A stretch of DNA of 64,000 nt from Dermacentor variabilis. Its lineage: Eukaryota > Arthropoda > Arachnida > Ixodida > Ixodidae. Below, piece by piece: positions 10,501 to 22,549 of this stretch (positions are counted from its first letter, which is position 1; the number at the start of each line of letters is the position of its first letter). The DNA lies in NCBI RefSeq assembly GCF_050947875.1, contig NC_134569.1, positions 22,791,631 to 22,855,630 of the forward strand. The letters run 5' to 3'. The position numbers and the translations under genes were made by a program. The notes beneath the pieces were generated by a model. That model searched no databases, was not told where the DNA came from, and saw only the letters and a list, made by a program, of their open reading frames with translations.

Positions 10501-13500
10501 TTTTCTCGGACAAGCAAAATAAGCCTCCATACGCGAGTTCTACACATAGTTTAACAAACAGCTTGCCAAGACCTCCCCAAGACGAATACGGAGGGAGCGT
10601 TAGCTTGGCTTCAGGAGTGCTTGTGGAGTTCTAGGGCTATCGCTTAGCTTGTACAAGCCGGATTGTAGACAACCTTTGGCTTGAGCAAACCCAAATATAG
10701 ACTTCTAGATGAGTTTATGCTACCTGGGAGCTAGATTGCAAGTTTTGTTAGGCTTGTTAGCAGCATTTTTATTTTTTTAATCTTTCCTCTTTGCAACACG
10801 AATATGTTACTGGCTTTGAAGCAGTGACAAGAGCTGTGTAATTAGGTTACCAACTCTATATGTGCTTACGATACTATTGACACGTGTGCTTGTTCATCTT
10901 TCTCCAGTGACCGCTGTTCACTGGCTAACAAATTTTAAGCGTTATTATGCAGCGCAAGACGTGCCTGCATGATTTGGAACTTACGCGAATGTTATAATTC
11001 ATTCTATCTGTTGTGTGTGCTCGCAGAATCTTGTATTATCAGATTGCACGCGTGACACGAATTGGGTAGTAGCTTCTGGAAGCTACGTGGGCACCAGTGA
11101 TTACACTGGAACTTTCTTCGAATAATGTGTAAAAGCCAAGGTGCTTCATCTGCTGATCAGATTTCGACAATAGCTGACGTTGTTTGCCACTATCGTTGTG
11201 CTTTGAGTGTAACTTGCTTTTATGGGCCCAGGTTCACCCAATACAATGTTACTTAAGTAATTGACAGTTTTGCTGCTGTGTTTTTTCACCGTCACTACTA
11301 CTACGAGACACTATATTCATCACTATGCATGCACTGTGTTAAAACGTGATCATGTAAATAACACTCACAGGTTCGATTACATATGAAAAATAAGGGAAAC
11401 CACAAAAATATTGCATGAAAGTCACCTCAATACCATTCATTGACCTCCCAAATCAGGAAAAAAACTGCTAATGGCCCCACATTTAGCTCGTGGAAGTGTG
11501 TGCACTCCACTATTAGGCATGAAGGCAATGCAAACAAGTGCGGTCACTGAAGGTAACGGCCGCCTGCACCTGAGGCCTCTTTTGTACAGCGATGACAGTA
11601 AAGAGCAAAAAGTTATGATGCTGTCTCAAGGGAAGCCAAAAGGGAGTAAAAATCAGCAGCAGCTCGTAAGCATACATGCGCAAAATTTCATGAAAATTGA
11701 ACTTTTAATGTGGTTCAAAAATCTGACAAGCACTGCATGCTATTCTGAGCACAAAAAATATATCACCTCCACACATTAGCTAATTGAAATTTGAAATATC
11801 AAGGTTAAGAAATTTAGTACTGAGTGACTCGTTTCAATGTCCCTATGTGAAATGTAAAAAGTGTATCCACAAATCTGGTGAACTTTAAATTACTTTTGCA
11901 TGTATTGTTTTAGATGAATGAGTATAACATATTTTTGAAAATTTTTTTACGTGAGATACCTTAACTGTCAGTTGGCCTTTATTCTATTTTTACTGAATGG
12001 TTTCTGTGCTGTGCTATCCCATGTGACTCTCAATACAGCTGTGTCCCTTGCAGTGTTGTCATAGAGTAGTGTGTAGTCAGCATGGTCTGCATCTTTTTCA
12101 ATTTTTGTTCTGAGTATATGAATCTTTTTTTCTTTTGGAGCACCTTTCTTCACTCGGAAGTCGCATTTAAAATCCTGTGTAAGCTATCACTGTTCATATG
12201 ACATTCTAGCTTTCTCACTGCAAGAGGAAAACCTTGGATGAAGTGATTCGTGGCTGTCATGGAATGTGAGCTTGAAGTAATGTACAGTTAATTTGGCTGC
12301 AGAAAGAAAGCAACGACAAGAAACGAGGCTAAAACAAGGTCAATTTTGTTTGTTAAATAGTGAGCTATCACATTTAAACCATTTCCTTTACACAAGCTAG
12401 TGCAGCTTAAGGCTGTTAATATCAAATGTGCTCTTATTTTGCTACTCTAATTTAAGTAGTCGTTTGTGTTACCTGCATCAGCTGATCAATATTTTCTGAA
12501 TTTCAGAGGTGGCTAGGAACTACCCAACGTAAGCTAATATGCTGTCACATTCTATCAAAACAGTGGCAGACCGGCTGACAAAACTGCTTTTTGGGCATCA
12601 TCTGTGCCTCAAAGAAAAATGTGATGCATTTTATAACCTTTATTACATAGAATTCTTATTGCATTTTCTGGCATATATGAAAGAGCTATGCTTGCATTCA
12701 TTGGTAGGGAACCTCTACCTCTTAAATTAGTTATAAATATAACTCTGAACTCTAGCTTGCCAAAGTGCAATGTTTGAGTGCTGTAAGCATCGTGAAAGGG
12801 AGTTTTCTGTTGTGCTATTTGTCAGTAAGGAAAATGGCCTTTCCCTTTTTAAATTTACAATATCTAATGTGAATTTAACATCAAAACAATGATGGTCAGG
12901 TTGTTTATAATTGTTTGTGCTGACGAGAGAGTGCTTAGTTTTTTGTTGTTTTTTTTAGTATACCACAAAATTTTTGTCCCGTTTTTTACCAAAAATGGAT
13001 AACTGCCAACTCGGCAATTATGCCACGGAGTCACAATTGTTTAATAATACAGAAATATTACTATGTAATCCACTACATTTTAGTGTTACAGCTCAAAACA
13101 TATGGGAAGTGTAGTATGGCTTTGAATGTGAAACAGAAGCCTTATTCATGTCACCAATACTCGATGTGGTGGTCTCGTGATGCTAGATGCAACTGATGTA
13201 TACACATACACAATGACCGTGCTGTGAAAACAGCGATCATTCAACACTCTACAGAATAGGGGAGAGAGTGCTCCTGCATTTCAGAAAGAAGTGCGCAATT
13301 TAAAGGGTGAGTTTGATGGCTTTTAGTGACACGGTCACTATATCACCGTCAACTACTGCATTGAGTCAGCTACTCATGCTTCAGTTGTTTACAACACTGC
13401 ATGAATTCCAACTATGGTTTCGGTGATAGTCTCTTGTTTCACATACAAAATGGTGCTGCATTTTGAGTACATTTTAAACTTGCTGCATAAAATGTGATGT

Positions 13501-14031
13501 GATAATTATTTGTGGTCTTCAAGCAATCGACGCTCCGTGTCATAATCGTGGGGTCGGCAACTACCTAAAAAGCACAAAAGTGGGACACAAAGTTTTTGTG
13601 TCAGTACTCCCTTGATGAATTTCTCCTAGGTGCATTAACTGATTTTTTTAAGAGAGAGGAATAATTTTGATGCACAATTTTTTTTACATTGTTGTCTTGT
13701 TCTACCTTGTGCAGAATACTAGAAACCATTGAGCCCACCAATCCCTGTGCAAGCGGCTGCATTTTCCCCTGAGGTAGCACGAAGAAGGAAGTTCTGTAGC
13801 TGTGACCTCATCAACTAACTTTCTGCATGGGAGCCGCAGTTGTCCAAAGAAGATTACAACAAAGCATTTCAGGGTGAAAATAAAGCCTTTCTGGTTACCA
13901 GGAATGGTGGTCCTCGTAATCAAACAAGGCTCCAGGGCCCACAACATGCTCTTTGTGGTAGGCCAGCCACAGTTCAGTTGTAATTCCATATAGTATATTT
14001 TGAAAGCACCACAAATCAGTTTTGTGTGTGT
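10501..14031. other. Unassigned non-coding stretch
   Basis: No coding gene or complete element recognised. A 47-base segment at 10590-10636 is similar to 26340-26386 (shared GGAGGGAGC.TTAGCT). Short frames such as 11471-11779 and 13702-14097 lack recognisable motifs and are AT-biased. Confidence 0.5.
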
Positions 14032-14728
14032 TGTAGAGGTTTGGTTCAGGCATATCAAAAGGGGTAGCTGGCCCATGCCATCATCTGACTTGTCCATGCT
14101 AAAGACGTTGAAAGGAGGGACTTGTTCTCATCGAGAGCGAGGAATACAGGATTATTTATTTATAATGTCTATATGAAGGGTGGAGAAAGTTATATTTCAT
14201 CAGTCTAGCATGACTGAAAACAAAGCACACGCAGCAGCTGAAAATAGCTGCCTAAAACCCCCTCTGTCCTCCCTGCCGTCCAACCTTCGTCCACTCAGAA
14301 CATTCAAAGTCGTTGAAGGACCTACCTTTGAAGGTGAGGGTTCACACACTCACTCCTGCACTTTTGTTTCGCTGAACACACTGAACGGAATGGTGCCTCG
14401 TAGACAGGGGTTGTCACGCTTGACTCAAGCTGGCATGTCTTGGTTCCTGAGCTGTCTCCACAATTAGCCGCCACGTCTGTCAAATGACCGTGGCGGTTTC
14501 TGGAGTCCGTTAGAAAGTGCGGTAGAACACCTTTTTCCAGGAGCTTCGTGCTCTCATAGTCCATGATGGCGACAGTAAACCAACAAAGAACACTCGATCC
14601 ACCAAACATGTCTCGCCGCACTGGCACTGCAGATCTGTCCGAGGGGAACTCGTTAGCTTCACCAAGCGATTTGACGCAGTGGGGCAGGAGAGGCTAGAAG
14701 GTCACTACCCCGCTGGCCAATCATAACA
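14032..14728 (-). repeat. 3' LTR of Gmr1-like element
   Basis: Sister of the LTR at 24053-24751. In element orientation it starts TGTTATGATT and ends CTCTACA. A purine-rich GGAGGAGC (14729-14736 on the minus strand) lies just upstream as a likely polypurine tract. The GT-rich flank 14024-14031 matches the flank after 24751. Confidence 0.88.
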
Positions 14729-15189
14729 GCTCCTCCATGGCTCGGAAAATCTCAACTTGCCAGTGTTGATAACTGGTGGGCAGGGAGAGAATGTCTGGTG
14801 GCAAAGGCGATAACCTGGCTTGCAGCAACCAGCTACAAAATACTGACATACGCTCCAAAACATCTCACAATGACAAGCAGCAGCAAAGTGGACCCCCACA
14901 ACACGGCTCTGCGCAGAGATGAAATATCTTATATTTCGGTTTAGACCCGCCAGGCTTCAAAGAAAACATGATTGCAAGAACAACAAATATTGCATTTCGC
15001 TGTGCAAATTTCGAAAAAATGTCATGCCATCCAAGTTAGCAATCATGGATGGAGTCCTGCTAAATGAGAATGGATTGTCTTGGCATAACAAACTGAAAAA
15101 AATAATACAATAACAACAAAAAATAGTCGGGATCCCTAAACGCAAGACAAGTTTTAAGTTATCCTGCTCAAGCCACCCGCATTGCTATG

Positions 15190-15731
15190 CAACTTTCGCT
15201 TCTTATATCTAACGGAGAAGTTATACTGTTGGAGGGTGAGGCTCCATCGAATCAAGTGGCCATTTGCTTGAGGTACGACACGTACTGTGTCCAGCTGCCA
15301 TAAAAAATTGCGACATCATCAAAATATGGCACTGTGAACTCCTGCAAGTCTTTTAGGAGAATATCTATCAACTTAGAGAAGCTAAACGGCATGTTCTTCA
15401 GCCTGAAGCTGAGAACGAGAAGGCGAAAAGTGCCTACAGGTGAGATAAATGCGTCATAGCGGCTGGCACCTTCTGTAAGGGGGACTTGCCAATATCTCCG
15501 CACGAGATCTAGAGTCGAAATGTATTTAGCATCGCTGACTCTTTCAATTCATTCCTCAACATTGGGTATGGGGTACAACTGATCCCTGGTGATGGCATTT
15601 AACTTACTGTAGTCAACACACGGACGAGGGTCCTTATTATGGGTTTCCGCAAGGATTAGCTGTGACATGTAGTCACTCTCAGCAGGCTCAATAACTCCCA
15701 ATTCTAGTTTGCACTGTATGTCTGTCTCCAT
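15190..15731 (-). pseudogene. Gmr1-like RT with internal deletion, RNase H tail
   Basis: The frame at 15731-15549 gives the RT fingers (ELGVIEPAESDYMSQLILAE, RPCVDYSKLNAITRDQLYPI). The frame at 15503-15252 gives RYWQVPLTEGASRYDAFISP, LKNMPFSFSKL and the catalytic box VPYFDDVAIF (YXDD type, both Asp present). After YLKQMA the sequence jumps to RWSLTLQQYNFSVRYKK (about 15249-15195), the very end of an RNase H domain. About one domain is therefore deleted. The 3' LTR follows about 470 bases later. Confidence 0.82.
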
Positions 15732-15996
15732 AATTTCTCTCTGTCATAGAGGCACCTGTAAGGCTCTGATCTTACGGGTTCGGCTGATGTCGGCCCTATT
15801 TCATGCGCTATTAGTTCAGTTCTGCCTGGCCGATTGCTGAATCAATCTAGATATTACCCTCGCAGCCCCTTTAGCTCATTTAGTGTCTCAGGTTAAGAGT
15901 GTCCGTGCTTACCAAGTGTTCTACAACTTCTTCCAGGCTGATTTCAAAGTTGGAGGTTGCCTATCACTCATTAAACTCGACATTAATATCACCCAG

Positions 15997-17001
15997 TGAA
16001 GTAACCATGTACTCCCAAGAAGATCAACCGAGCAAAGAACGTTTATTACAGGTATCACGTGCAATATATAGCACGCAGCAAGAAAGAGGGGAAGGGACAA
16101 ATAGAGAGTAAGGGAAGAAAGTGATTACAGCAGGTGCGCCCTTGCTGGCACCGGTAGCACTTCGCCGAGCGGAACCGACAGATTCTGAGGTCGTGCCCTG
16201 TTTTTCCACACCTGAAGCATGGTGGCCGACTGTCACGTCGTGCGTACATGTTTCTTAACATGTGTACGCCTTCGTCTTCAGACGCAGTCTGCAACGTCTT
16301 CATGTTTTCTTCTGCCATTTACACTGCTAAGGCGATTTCCTCTGCTTCGCTTCTTGTGAAGGATGCCTTCGAAAGCAGTTGACGAAGTACCGAGTTGTCT
16401 TGCAAGCCACAAACTATACGGTCCCGGAGCATCCTGTCAAGTGAAATGCCGAAGTTGCAGGTATCCGCCAATTGCCGAATGGCTACAAGAAAATCTCTGA
16501 CTGGCTCTCCTGGCATCTGGTTGCGTGAGAAAAATTTGTAGGATTGGGCTTTTCATTCGGGCTGGGCGAAAAATGCTTCTGCAGTATGTCGAGTGCTTCA
16601 TTGTACGACAGCTCGTTCATCTTTGTTGGCGTGCAGCGTCCACTAACGACGGCCACGGTGTGAGTGCTCAGCCCTGCTACGAGCAATGCTCGCTTCTTTT
16701 CTTTCGTGATGCCGTTGCCTTCGAAGAAAGCTTCTAGCCGCACTAGATATGCCGGCCAGTGGTCCGTAGCTTCCTCGAACTGCGGTGGGCTTGCGTATCC
16801 GGCCATGGCTACCGGGGTGTTACTGGTGGGCGGCAGGCTCGTCCCACCCTCGTCGCCACTGAAGTAACCACGTACTCCTAAGAAGATCAACCAAGCAAAG
16901 AACGTTTATTACGGGTATCGCATGCAATATATAGCACACAGCAAGAAAGAGGGGAAGGGACAAATGGAGAGTAAGGGAAGAAAGTGATTACAGCAGGTGC
17001 A
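15997..17001 (-). mobile_element. Gag-only LTR retrotransposon (non-autonomous)
   Basis: Two 142-base direct repeats, 15997-16138 and 16860-17001, bound a single gag fragment with no pol. In element orientation the LTR begins TGCACCTGCTG and ends GTTACTTCA. The host sequence CCCAG is duplicated at 15992-15996 and 17002-17006, a standard 5-bp target site. A PBS reading TGGCGACGAGGGTGGGA starts one base inside the 5' LTR. The whole element is 1005 bases. It sits in the Gmr1-like element between integrase and RT and must rely on enzymes of a Ty3 relative. Confidence 0.9.
16139..16806 (-). pseudogene. Ty3-like Gag of the gag-only element
   Basis: Start MAGYASPPQFEEATDHWPAY at 16806. The capsid part shows RLEAFFEGNGITKEKKRALL and LSYNEALDILQKHFSPSPNE. 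A frameshift near 16540 leads to GEPVRDFLVAIRQLADTCNF, FGISLDRMLRDRIVCGLQD and EAEEIALAV. A TAA at 16319-16321 interrupts, then the frame continues to a zinc knuckle (CFRCGKTGHDLRIC) and a second CYRC. The Gag ends within the next few residues as the 3' LTR begins, so pol was removed precisely behind nucleocapsid. With intact Gag it could have been a structural but enzyme-less element. Confidence 0.85.
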
Positions 17002-17039
17002 CCCAGCTTCATAGGCACGTGCGGTGCCATGACGATACA

Positions 17040-17427
17040 ACACCCAGCTCTTTTGTGGTAAAGTTAACGACTCCGCTCCACGTACGGCTTTGTGAAATTG
17101 CAGTGGTATATTCTCGCCTCCTTCCTGCGACAGGGCACTTTCAGAGCACTTAGTATCTGAAAGTTTGTGCAACACTTTAAAAAGTCCGTCCCAGCAAACT
17201 TCAAGCTTGTTCTTTCTTGAAGGTTTGAGGTCTCCAGCGTTAAACATTCAAAGCCTCGCATTCCTGTCATAATAGAGCTTGGCATTCTTTTGTGCCACGC
17301 CCATGTTCTTTTTTACTAGTTTTTGTGTTGCACTTACCTGTTCCAGCAGATTTAGCGCTTAGTCTACCAATGTTTGACTTTCTCCTCTTTACTCCCACAT
17401 CTCTCTTAACATTCTCGCTACCAACCT
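17040..17427 (-). pseudogene. Integrase C-terminal part (GPY/F-like)
   Basis: On the far side of the LINE the integrase frame resumes (LVARMLREMWE, LLEQVSATQKLVKKNMGVAQ, NAKLYYDRNAR) and reaches the GPY/F module: GDLKPSRKNKLEVCWDGLFK, then YHCNFTKPYVERS in another frame. Joining the bases on either side of the LINE restores a continuous reading frame across the gap, with no obvious loss. This shows that the LINE entered a previously continuous integrase. Confidence 0.78.
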
Positions 17428-20400
17428 GAGCCAAGATGGCGGCCAGGCGTAAAAATAGAAAGGAAGATACAACGATCTTAGCCCAATGGAACTGTCGAGG
17501 AATTAAGGACAAAATAGGCAAATTACAGCAATACATAGATAATGCGGAACACAAACCGGGTATCCTTGCAATACAAGAAACGAACTCGCGACCAAAACTC
17601 GCTGGGTACGTCACATACACCGATCTCAGTGAGAAAAGCTCAGCGATCCTAGTCCGAAGCAACATAGCTGCAACACAGCACATTACCAGCCAGAGAGGAT
17701 GTGAACACATTCTCTTGGAAATTCACAGCAGAGGCATAGGAAGCAAAGACAACATCTTTATACTCAACGCATACTGTCGGCCCTCCAAGAAGAACCTCGA
17801 CATAGAGGGCACATTACTCGACAGCAAGAGAGAGGCGGGCAGCCGACCCCTATTGATATTAGGAGATTTCAATGCGCCTCACACAAAATGGGCTACAAAT
17901 TTTGCTCCAAGAGAGGCAGTGTGCTGGCGAACCTCATGGATCAGCACACATTAGCCCTACTCAACGAACCGGACACTCCCACCCGCATGGGCACAAGTAC
18001 GACCCTGGACACCACTCCAGACGTTACCCTGCTGAGTGGAACCTTGGACGTGTCGTGGCAGAACACAGGTGCGAGCCTAGGGTCGGACCACGATATCCTC
18101 AATATTACGATCAAGGGGCCCGCGTTCAAGGCCCGAATGGGAACAACAAAGATAACTGACTGGGACCAACTTCAAAAAAGGCAAGCAGCCGATGAAGACG
18201 AAGACACGAACAGCACTAAACCGTATGGGGAATGGGCTAAGGAACAACTCAAGCTGGTAGAAAAATACACCCAGAAAATTGCGACCACACTGCAGACACC
18301 CTGTGTGGACGCAAAGCTTGCCCACCTTTGGGAAGCACGACACAGCCTCACCAGACGCTGGAAGAGACAACGACACAACAAGAAACTTCGCAAACGCATC
18401 CATGATCTCAACAAGTAAGCCGCTGAATACGCGTCCAAGCTGTGCAGAGAGAACTGGCTGAGCGTGTGTGATGGACTGCAGGGCACCCTTTCTACCAGGA
18501 AGACTTGGTGCCTCCTTCGTCACCTGATCGATCCTCTCGGCAGCAAGAGCGCCACAAATCGAAGCCTCACGCGCACCCTCAACAACTATACTGGGTGTGC
18601 CGACAAACTCGTCAACGACCTGAAGGCCAAGTACCTGAAAACGGAGAAGGGTGATATCGCACCTCCCGACTACGCAGGACCTACCAATGAAGCGTTAGAC
18701 AAGCCATTCACTGACACCGAGTTGATCTCGGCAATCTCCGAGAGCAACAGGGGCAGCGCGCCGGGACCCGATGCCATTACCTACAAGTTACTTAACAACC
18801 TCGAGCACAAGGCCCGCGGACAGCTGCTCGAGTATATGAACCGGGTCTGGGAGTCTGGCAAACTTCCGCACGAATGGAAAGAGGCAGAAGTCCGCTTCAT
18901 ACCCAAGCCTGCGAAGACACCTCACATCGACAACATGCGACCGATATCCCTCACGTCCTGCGTGGGGAGGGTCATGGAATGTATGGTACTTAAGAGGTTG
19001 CAGCGACATCTTGATGCCACCGATCAGATTCCAGAGACAATGGCAACACCTGGGCAACACCTGGGCACCAAGGATGTTCTCGTACAACTCAACGAACTGG
19101 TAATTAAGCGAGCAACGAAGCTGGCGCCGCGAGCGATACTAGCGCTAGACCTCATAGGTGCCTTTGATAACGTCACACATGAAAGTGTCCTCCGCAACCT
19201 GCGCAACACGGGTTGTGGAGTGAAAACTTACAACTACATCCGAGACTTTCTTCGTAACCGAACGGCAAGGATCAGAATAGGAGAGGGGACATCCCAACCG
19301 ATCTCCCTGGGGGATAGAGGAACGCCGCAAGGTTCGGTCCTTTCCCCCCTCCTATTTAACATGGCTCTCCTGCTGTTGCCCAAGCTCCTCGAATCAATAG
19401 ATGGTCTGGGCCACGCATTATATGCCAACGACATCACCCTCTGGACTGCGAGGGCAGGGTCGGATGGCTGGATGGAAAACACGCTCCAAAAAGCGGCTGA
19501 CAGGATCAACAGCTATGTGAAGACATGTGGCCTTCGTTGTTCGCCTCAAAAATCGGAGCTGACCATTGTCAGACCACGTGCATCAAGGAAACAAGCAGAA
19601 AAGATAGAAATCACTTTGGAAGGGAACCGGATCCTCCCGGTACCTCAACTCAGGATCCTGGGCCTCCTGATCCAGGCAGACGGCAAGGCAACAGCCATGA
19701 TTAGAAAAATCAAGCTCATTTCAGACCAAATCTTGAACATGATCAGACGAGTGGCCAACAGGCAGAGGTGTCTGAAGGAATCGGACACCTTGCGCCTCGT
19801 TGAGGCCTTTGTTATCTCACGAATCGTCTACGCAGCGCCGTACCTGCAGCTCCTCAAGAAGGACGTCTTACAACTTGACGCAATAATCAGGAAAGCCACG
19901 AAGCAGGCCCTGGGTATTCCCATAAATTCATCCACGACAAAATTACTTCAAATGGGAGTCCACAACACAGTAGCCGAGCTCGTAGAAGCCCACCTATTCA
20001 ATCAAAGGGTACGCCTTAGCCAGACCAAGGCGGGCAGAAGCGTCCTCTGCAAGCTAGGATGGCAAGAATCACACTACACCCGCCACAACCAATTACCCAA
20101 AAAGTTGAGTGAGAAACTAGAATGCAAACCTCTACCACGCAACATGAACCCCACAAGGCATGCCGGACGACGTGACGCCCGGGCAAGAGCCATCTCCAGG
20201 ACCCTGGAGGAAGACGACACTGTTTTATATACAGACGCCTCTCTATCCAAACACTCCACAAGGGCAACAGTCGTGGTCACCGGGCTAGAAAAGCTGGTCA
20301 CCTGCGCATCAATCTACACTCCGTCTCCAGAGGAAGCAGAAGCAGCAGCGATAGCTCTCACACTCCTGCAACCTAACGTCACCAAGATCGTCACGGACTC

Positions 20401-21070
20401 ACAAGCTGCGTACAAGAACTACAGATCTGGCTGGGTGTCCCTTGTGGCATTAAAAATCCTTGGTAAAGCTACGCCTCCTAAACAAGCAATCGAATTAGTT
20501 TGGGTCCCGGCTCACTCCTCAGTTGGGGGCAATGAATATGCTCATCAACAGGCCTGAGCGCTAAACTCCCGGGCCAATGAGGAGGAGGCAAGGGGATGGC
20601 AACCCATCACAAATTACAGAGATATAGTCAAATATGACAGGGACGGCAGGAAGACATTCCCGCATCCCCACCACTCCTTGACCAGAGCCGAACAAACAAT
20701 ATACAGGCAAATCCAGGCAGGATCCTTTCCCCTCCCCTGCCTCCAGAACAAAATATACCCAGAGAGATACAAGAACACATGTCCTCACTGCAATGCATTA
20801 GGCACCCTTCGGCACGTCATAGGAGAGTGCAATTTTTCCATAGACCACCCCCCACCTATACCCATAACTAACCCCACTGCTATCCCCACACTTTACGAGC
20901 GATGTGAGATCATGCTGTCCAGCCCCGCCCTGGAAGACCAGCTCCGACTGATCCACAGGGGCCAGGCGGCCCTGGAAGTATATGGAGCCTGCGAAGAGGG
21001 AGCCACCCCATCAGACGCTTAACGCGTTTCATTTCATAATGGTCCAGTGAATTTGTTTCTCTCTCTCTCT
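17428..21070 (+). mobile_element. I/R1-superfamily LINE inserted in integrase
   Basis: The element runs from GAGCCAAGATGG to a (CT)n tail (21058-21070) and is opposite in orientation to the surrounding Gmr1-like element. Flanks CCAACCT (to 17427) and CAGTGGGG (from 21071) join cleanly into integrase codons. It contains only ORF2; the left end lies 8 bases before the ORF2 ATG, so ORF1 was either lost by 5' truncation or is absent in this family. No clear target-site duplication is visible. Confidence 0.88.
17436..21022 (+). pseudogene. LINE ORF2: endonuclease, RT, RNase H, zinc finger
   Basis: One long frame with few breaks. The endonuclease runs LAQWNCRGIKDKIGKL, AIQETNS, LILGDFNAPHTKW and LGSDHDIL. 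A one-base deletion near 17890 shifts the frame and a TAA lies at 18416-18418. RT has APGPDAITYKLLNN, RPISLTSCVGRVME, LALDLIGAFDNV, TPQGSVLSPLLFNMA and LYANDITLW. The usual YADD box reads YAND. RNase H shows LYTDASLS, EEAEAAAI, VTDSQAAY and WVPAHSSVGGNE. A TGA at 20555-20557 precedes the C-terminal zinc motif (CPHCNALGTLRHVIGEC, 20790-20840). The presence of RNase H points to the I/R1/LOA group. Confidence 0.9.
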
Positions 21071-21808
21071 CAGTGGGGAACGGAGTGTCCTCCCATACAT
21101 TAGTTCTGCTGGCGAGAACCCTGTAGCCTCGTGAGGAACCATTTGCAACGCAAAGTAGCCTGAAGACAATTATGCCAGTCCTCTTTGTGCTCATAACAGA
21201 GTGCCCGTAAAACTCACTTAAGCATTGAATACCATCTCGCTTCACTATTTGACTGAAGGGGATAGACGAAACTGTGTATTAACCTTACCTCGCACTTTTG
21301 TAAGAATGTGTAAGTCTGTGAGCTGGTGAATACTGACCCTTGATCCACCTGAATTTCGGCTGGAAACCCGACTCGGGTGAATACTGTCAAAAGTGCATCT
21401 ACTACTTTGGTGGTGCTGAGTTTGTTCAGAGGGATTCTCTCTGGAAACTTTGTAGCTGGACACAGCATGGTAAACAGGTACCTGTAACCCTACTTTGTAT
21501 TTGGTGGAGGCCCTGCTGTGTCTATCACAAGTCACCTGAAGGGTTCTGATATTAAAGACACTACCTTTAGAGGCACTGTCCATGTTACTTTTTGTTTACC
21601 CAAGCCCTGGCATGTTTTGTATGATCTCACAAAGTTTTCTGCATCTTTGAAACAGCCAGGCCATTAGTATTCCATAAGCAATCTTTCCTTCGATTCGTTT
21701 ATGCCTAGGTGGCCCGACCACCCATTTCCATGACAGAGACCCAAAAGGTCCTCGTTGTACTTGGTAGGTACAACAAGGACCTTTAACAGCTAATTGATCT
21801 AGAATCAT
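21071..21808 (-). pseudogene. Integrase zinc finger and catalytic core
   Basis: Between protease and the LINE insertion the minus strand encodes integrase in shifting frames. The zinc-binding part is degraded, followed by FKDAENFVRSYKTCQGLGKQ. The core carries an Asp near TKYGYRYLFT, the second Asp in IQVDQGSVFTSS and a Glu in QSNSEARWYSMLK. Downstream, ATGFSPAELMYGR-like sequence reads up to the LINE junction at 21071, with LRSPL at the break. Its role was insertion of element cDNA. It is frameshifted and split, so inactive. Confidence 0.8.
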
Positions 21809-22473
21809 GCCCTTTCAGTCTCTGTAGTGCCGTTATAACAAGCCTCTTTTCTCGTGCATTGTGACTTTGCGCCTAGCAATGTCTTCTTTTGCTCGGCTGC
21901 CAGTGACTCTCTGTCCCCACGGAAGAGCCGATCAAAGTTCTTTGAGGCCGGTGATATTAACGACCCTGTCTCATTTCCGAGTGCATCAGCTGGCTCTCTC
22001 TGCAGGCGTGAACTTTGACACATGCCTTGTGATATGCTCTCATTGAGCTGGTGAGCTGGCACCATTTTCTCATCCCTCCAGCCTAGTGCGGTTTCTGTTA
22101 CCAAGGCTACCTCTTTTGCTACTTCTGCTGGAGCAGATTTCGCATTTTCAGCTAAAAGTGACACAATCTGACGAGCTTGGGATTGCGTCAACGCCTGTAC
22201 TACACCATCTCCAAGTTTCAGCTCCTTTTCATGCAGTAACTGATCCGACCGATTCGAAAGAATGTAAGGGTACTGCAGCGACAAGAATTTGGAAACTGCA
22301 TTCTCGCTCACGAATTCCCAGAATGGCTCACTGATTTTGACTTTCGCCATCGGCAGACACGCGCTGTGTTCTTCCACAACCTGTTTAATCCATGCTACTT
22401 CTCCGGTGAAGTCCTCTAGCATCACGTAAGACGGATAGACAATGTCCATGGTGGCGGCGCTGTCTCGTAGCAC
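21805..22473 (-). pseudogene. Retroviral-type aspartic protease and linker
   Basis: A 222-residue open frame begins MLRDSAATMDIVYPSYV. The DSA motif near residue 4 is the protease active-site type, and VEEHSACLPMAKVKI and FLSLQYPYILSNRSDQLL follow as in Gmr1-like pol. The rest is a charged linker leading to integrase. The upstream boundary with Gag is broken, so the frame's Met is probably internal. The protease would cleave the Gag-Pol polyprotein. Confidence 0.7.
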
Positions 22474-22549
22474 CCGGCGTGGTTTTCTGTTAATATGCAG
22501 GTCGTGAAGATATAGGCTTAAAATTCAAGTTCCATGTTCTCATCTCTTT

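Noticed and set aside
18464..20557. A 697-residue frame that could be taken for a host gene
   Set aside because: It is the RT and RNase H part of a LINE with all family motifs and changed catalytic residues.
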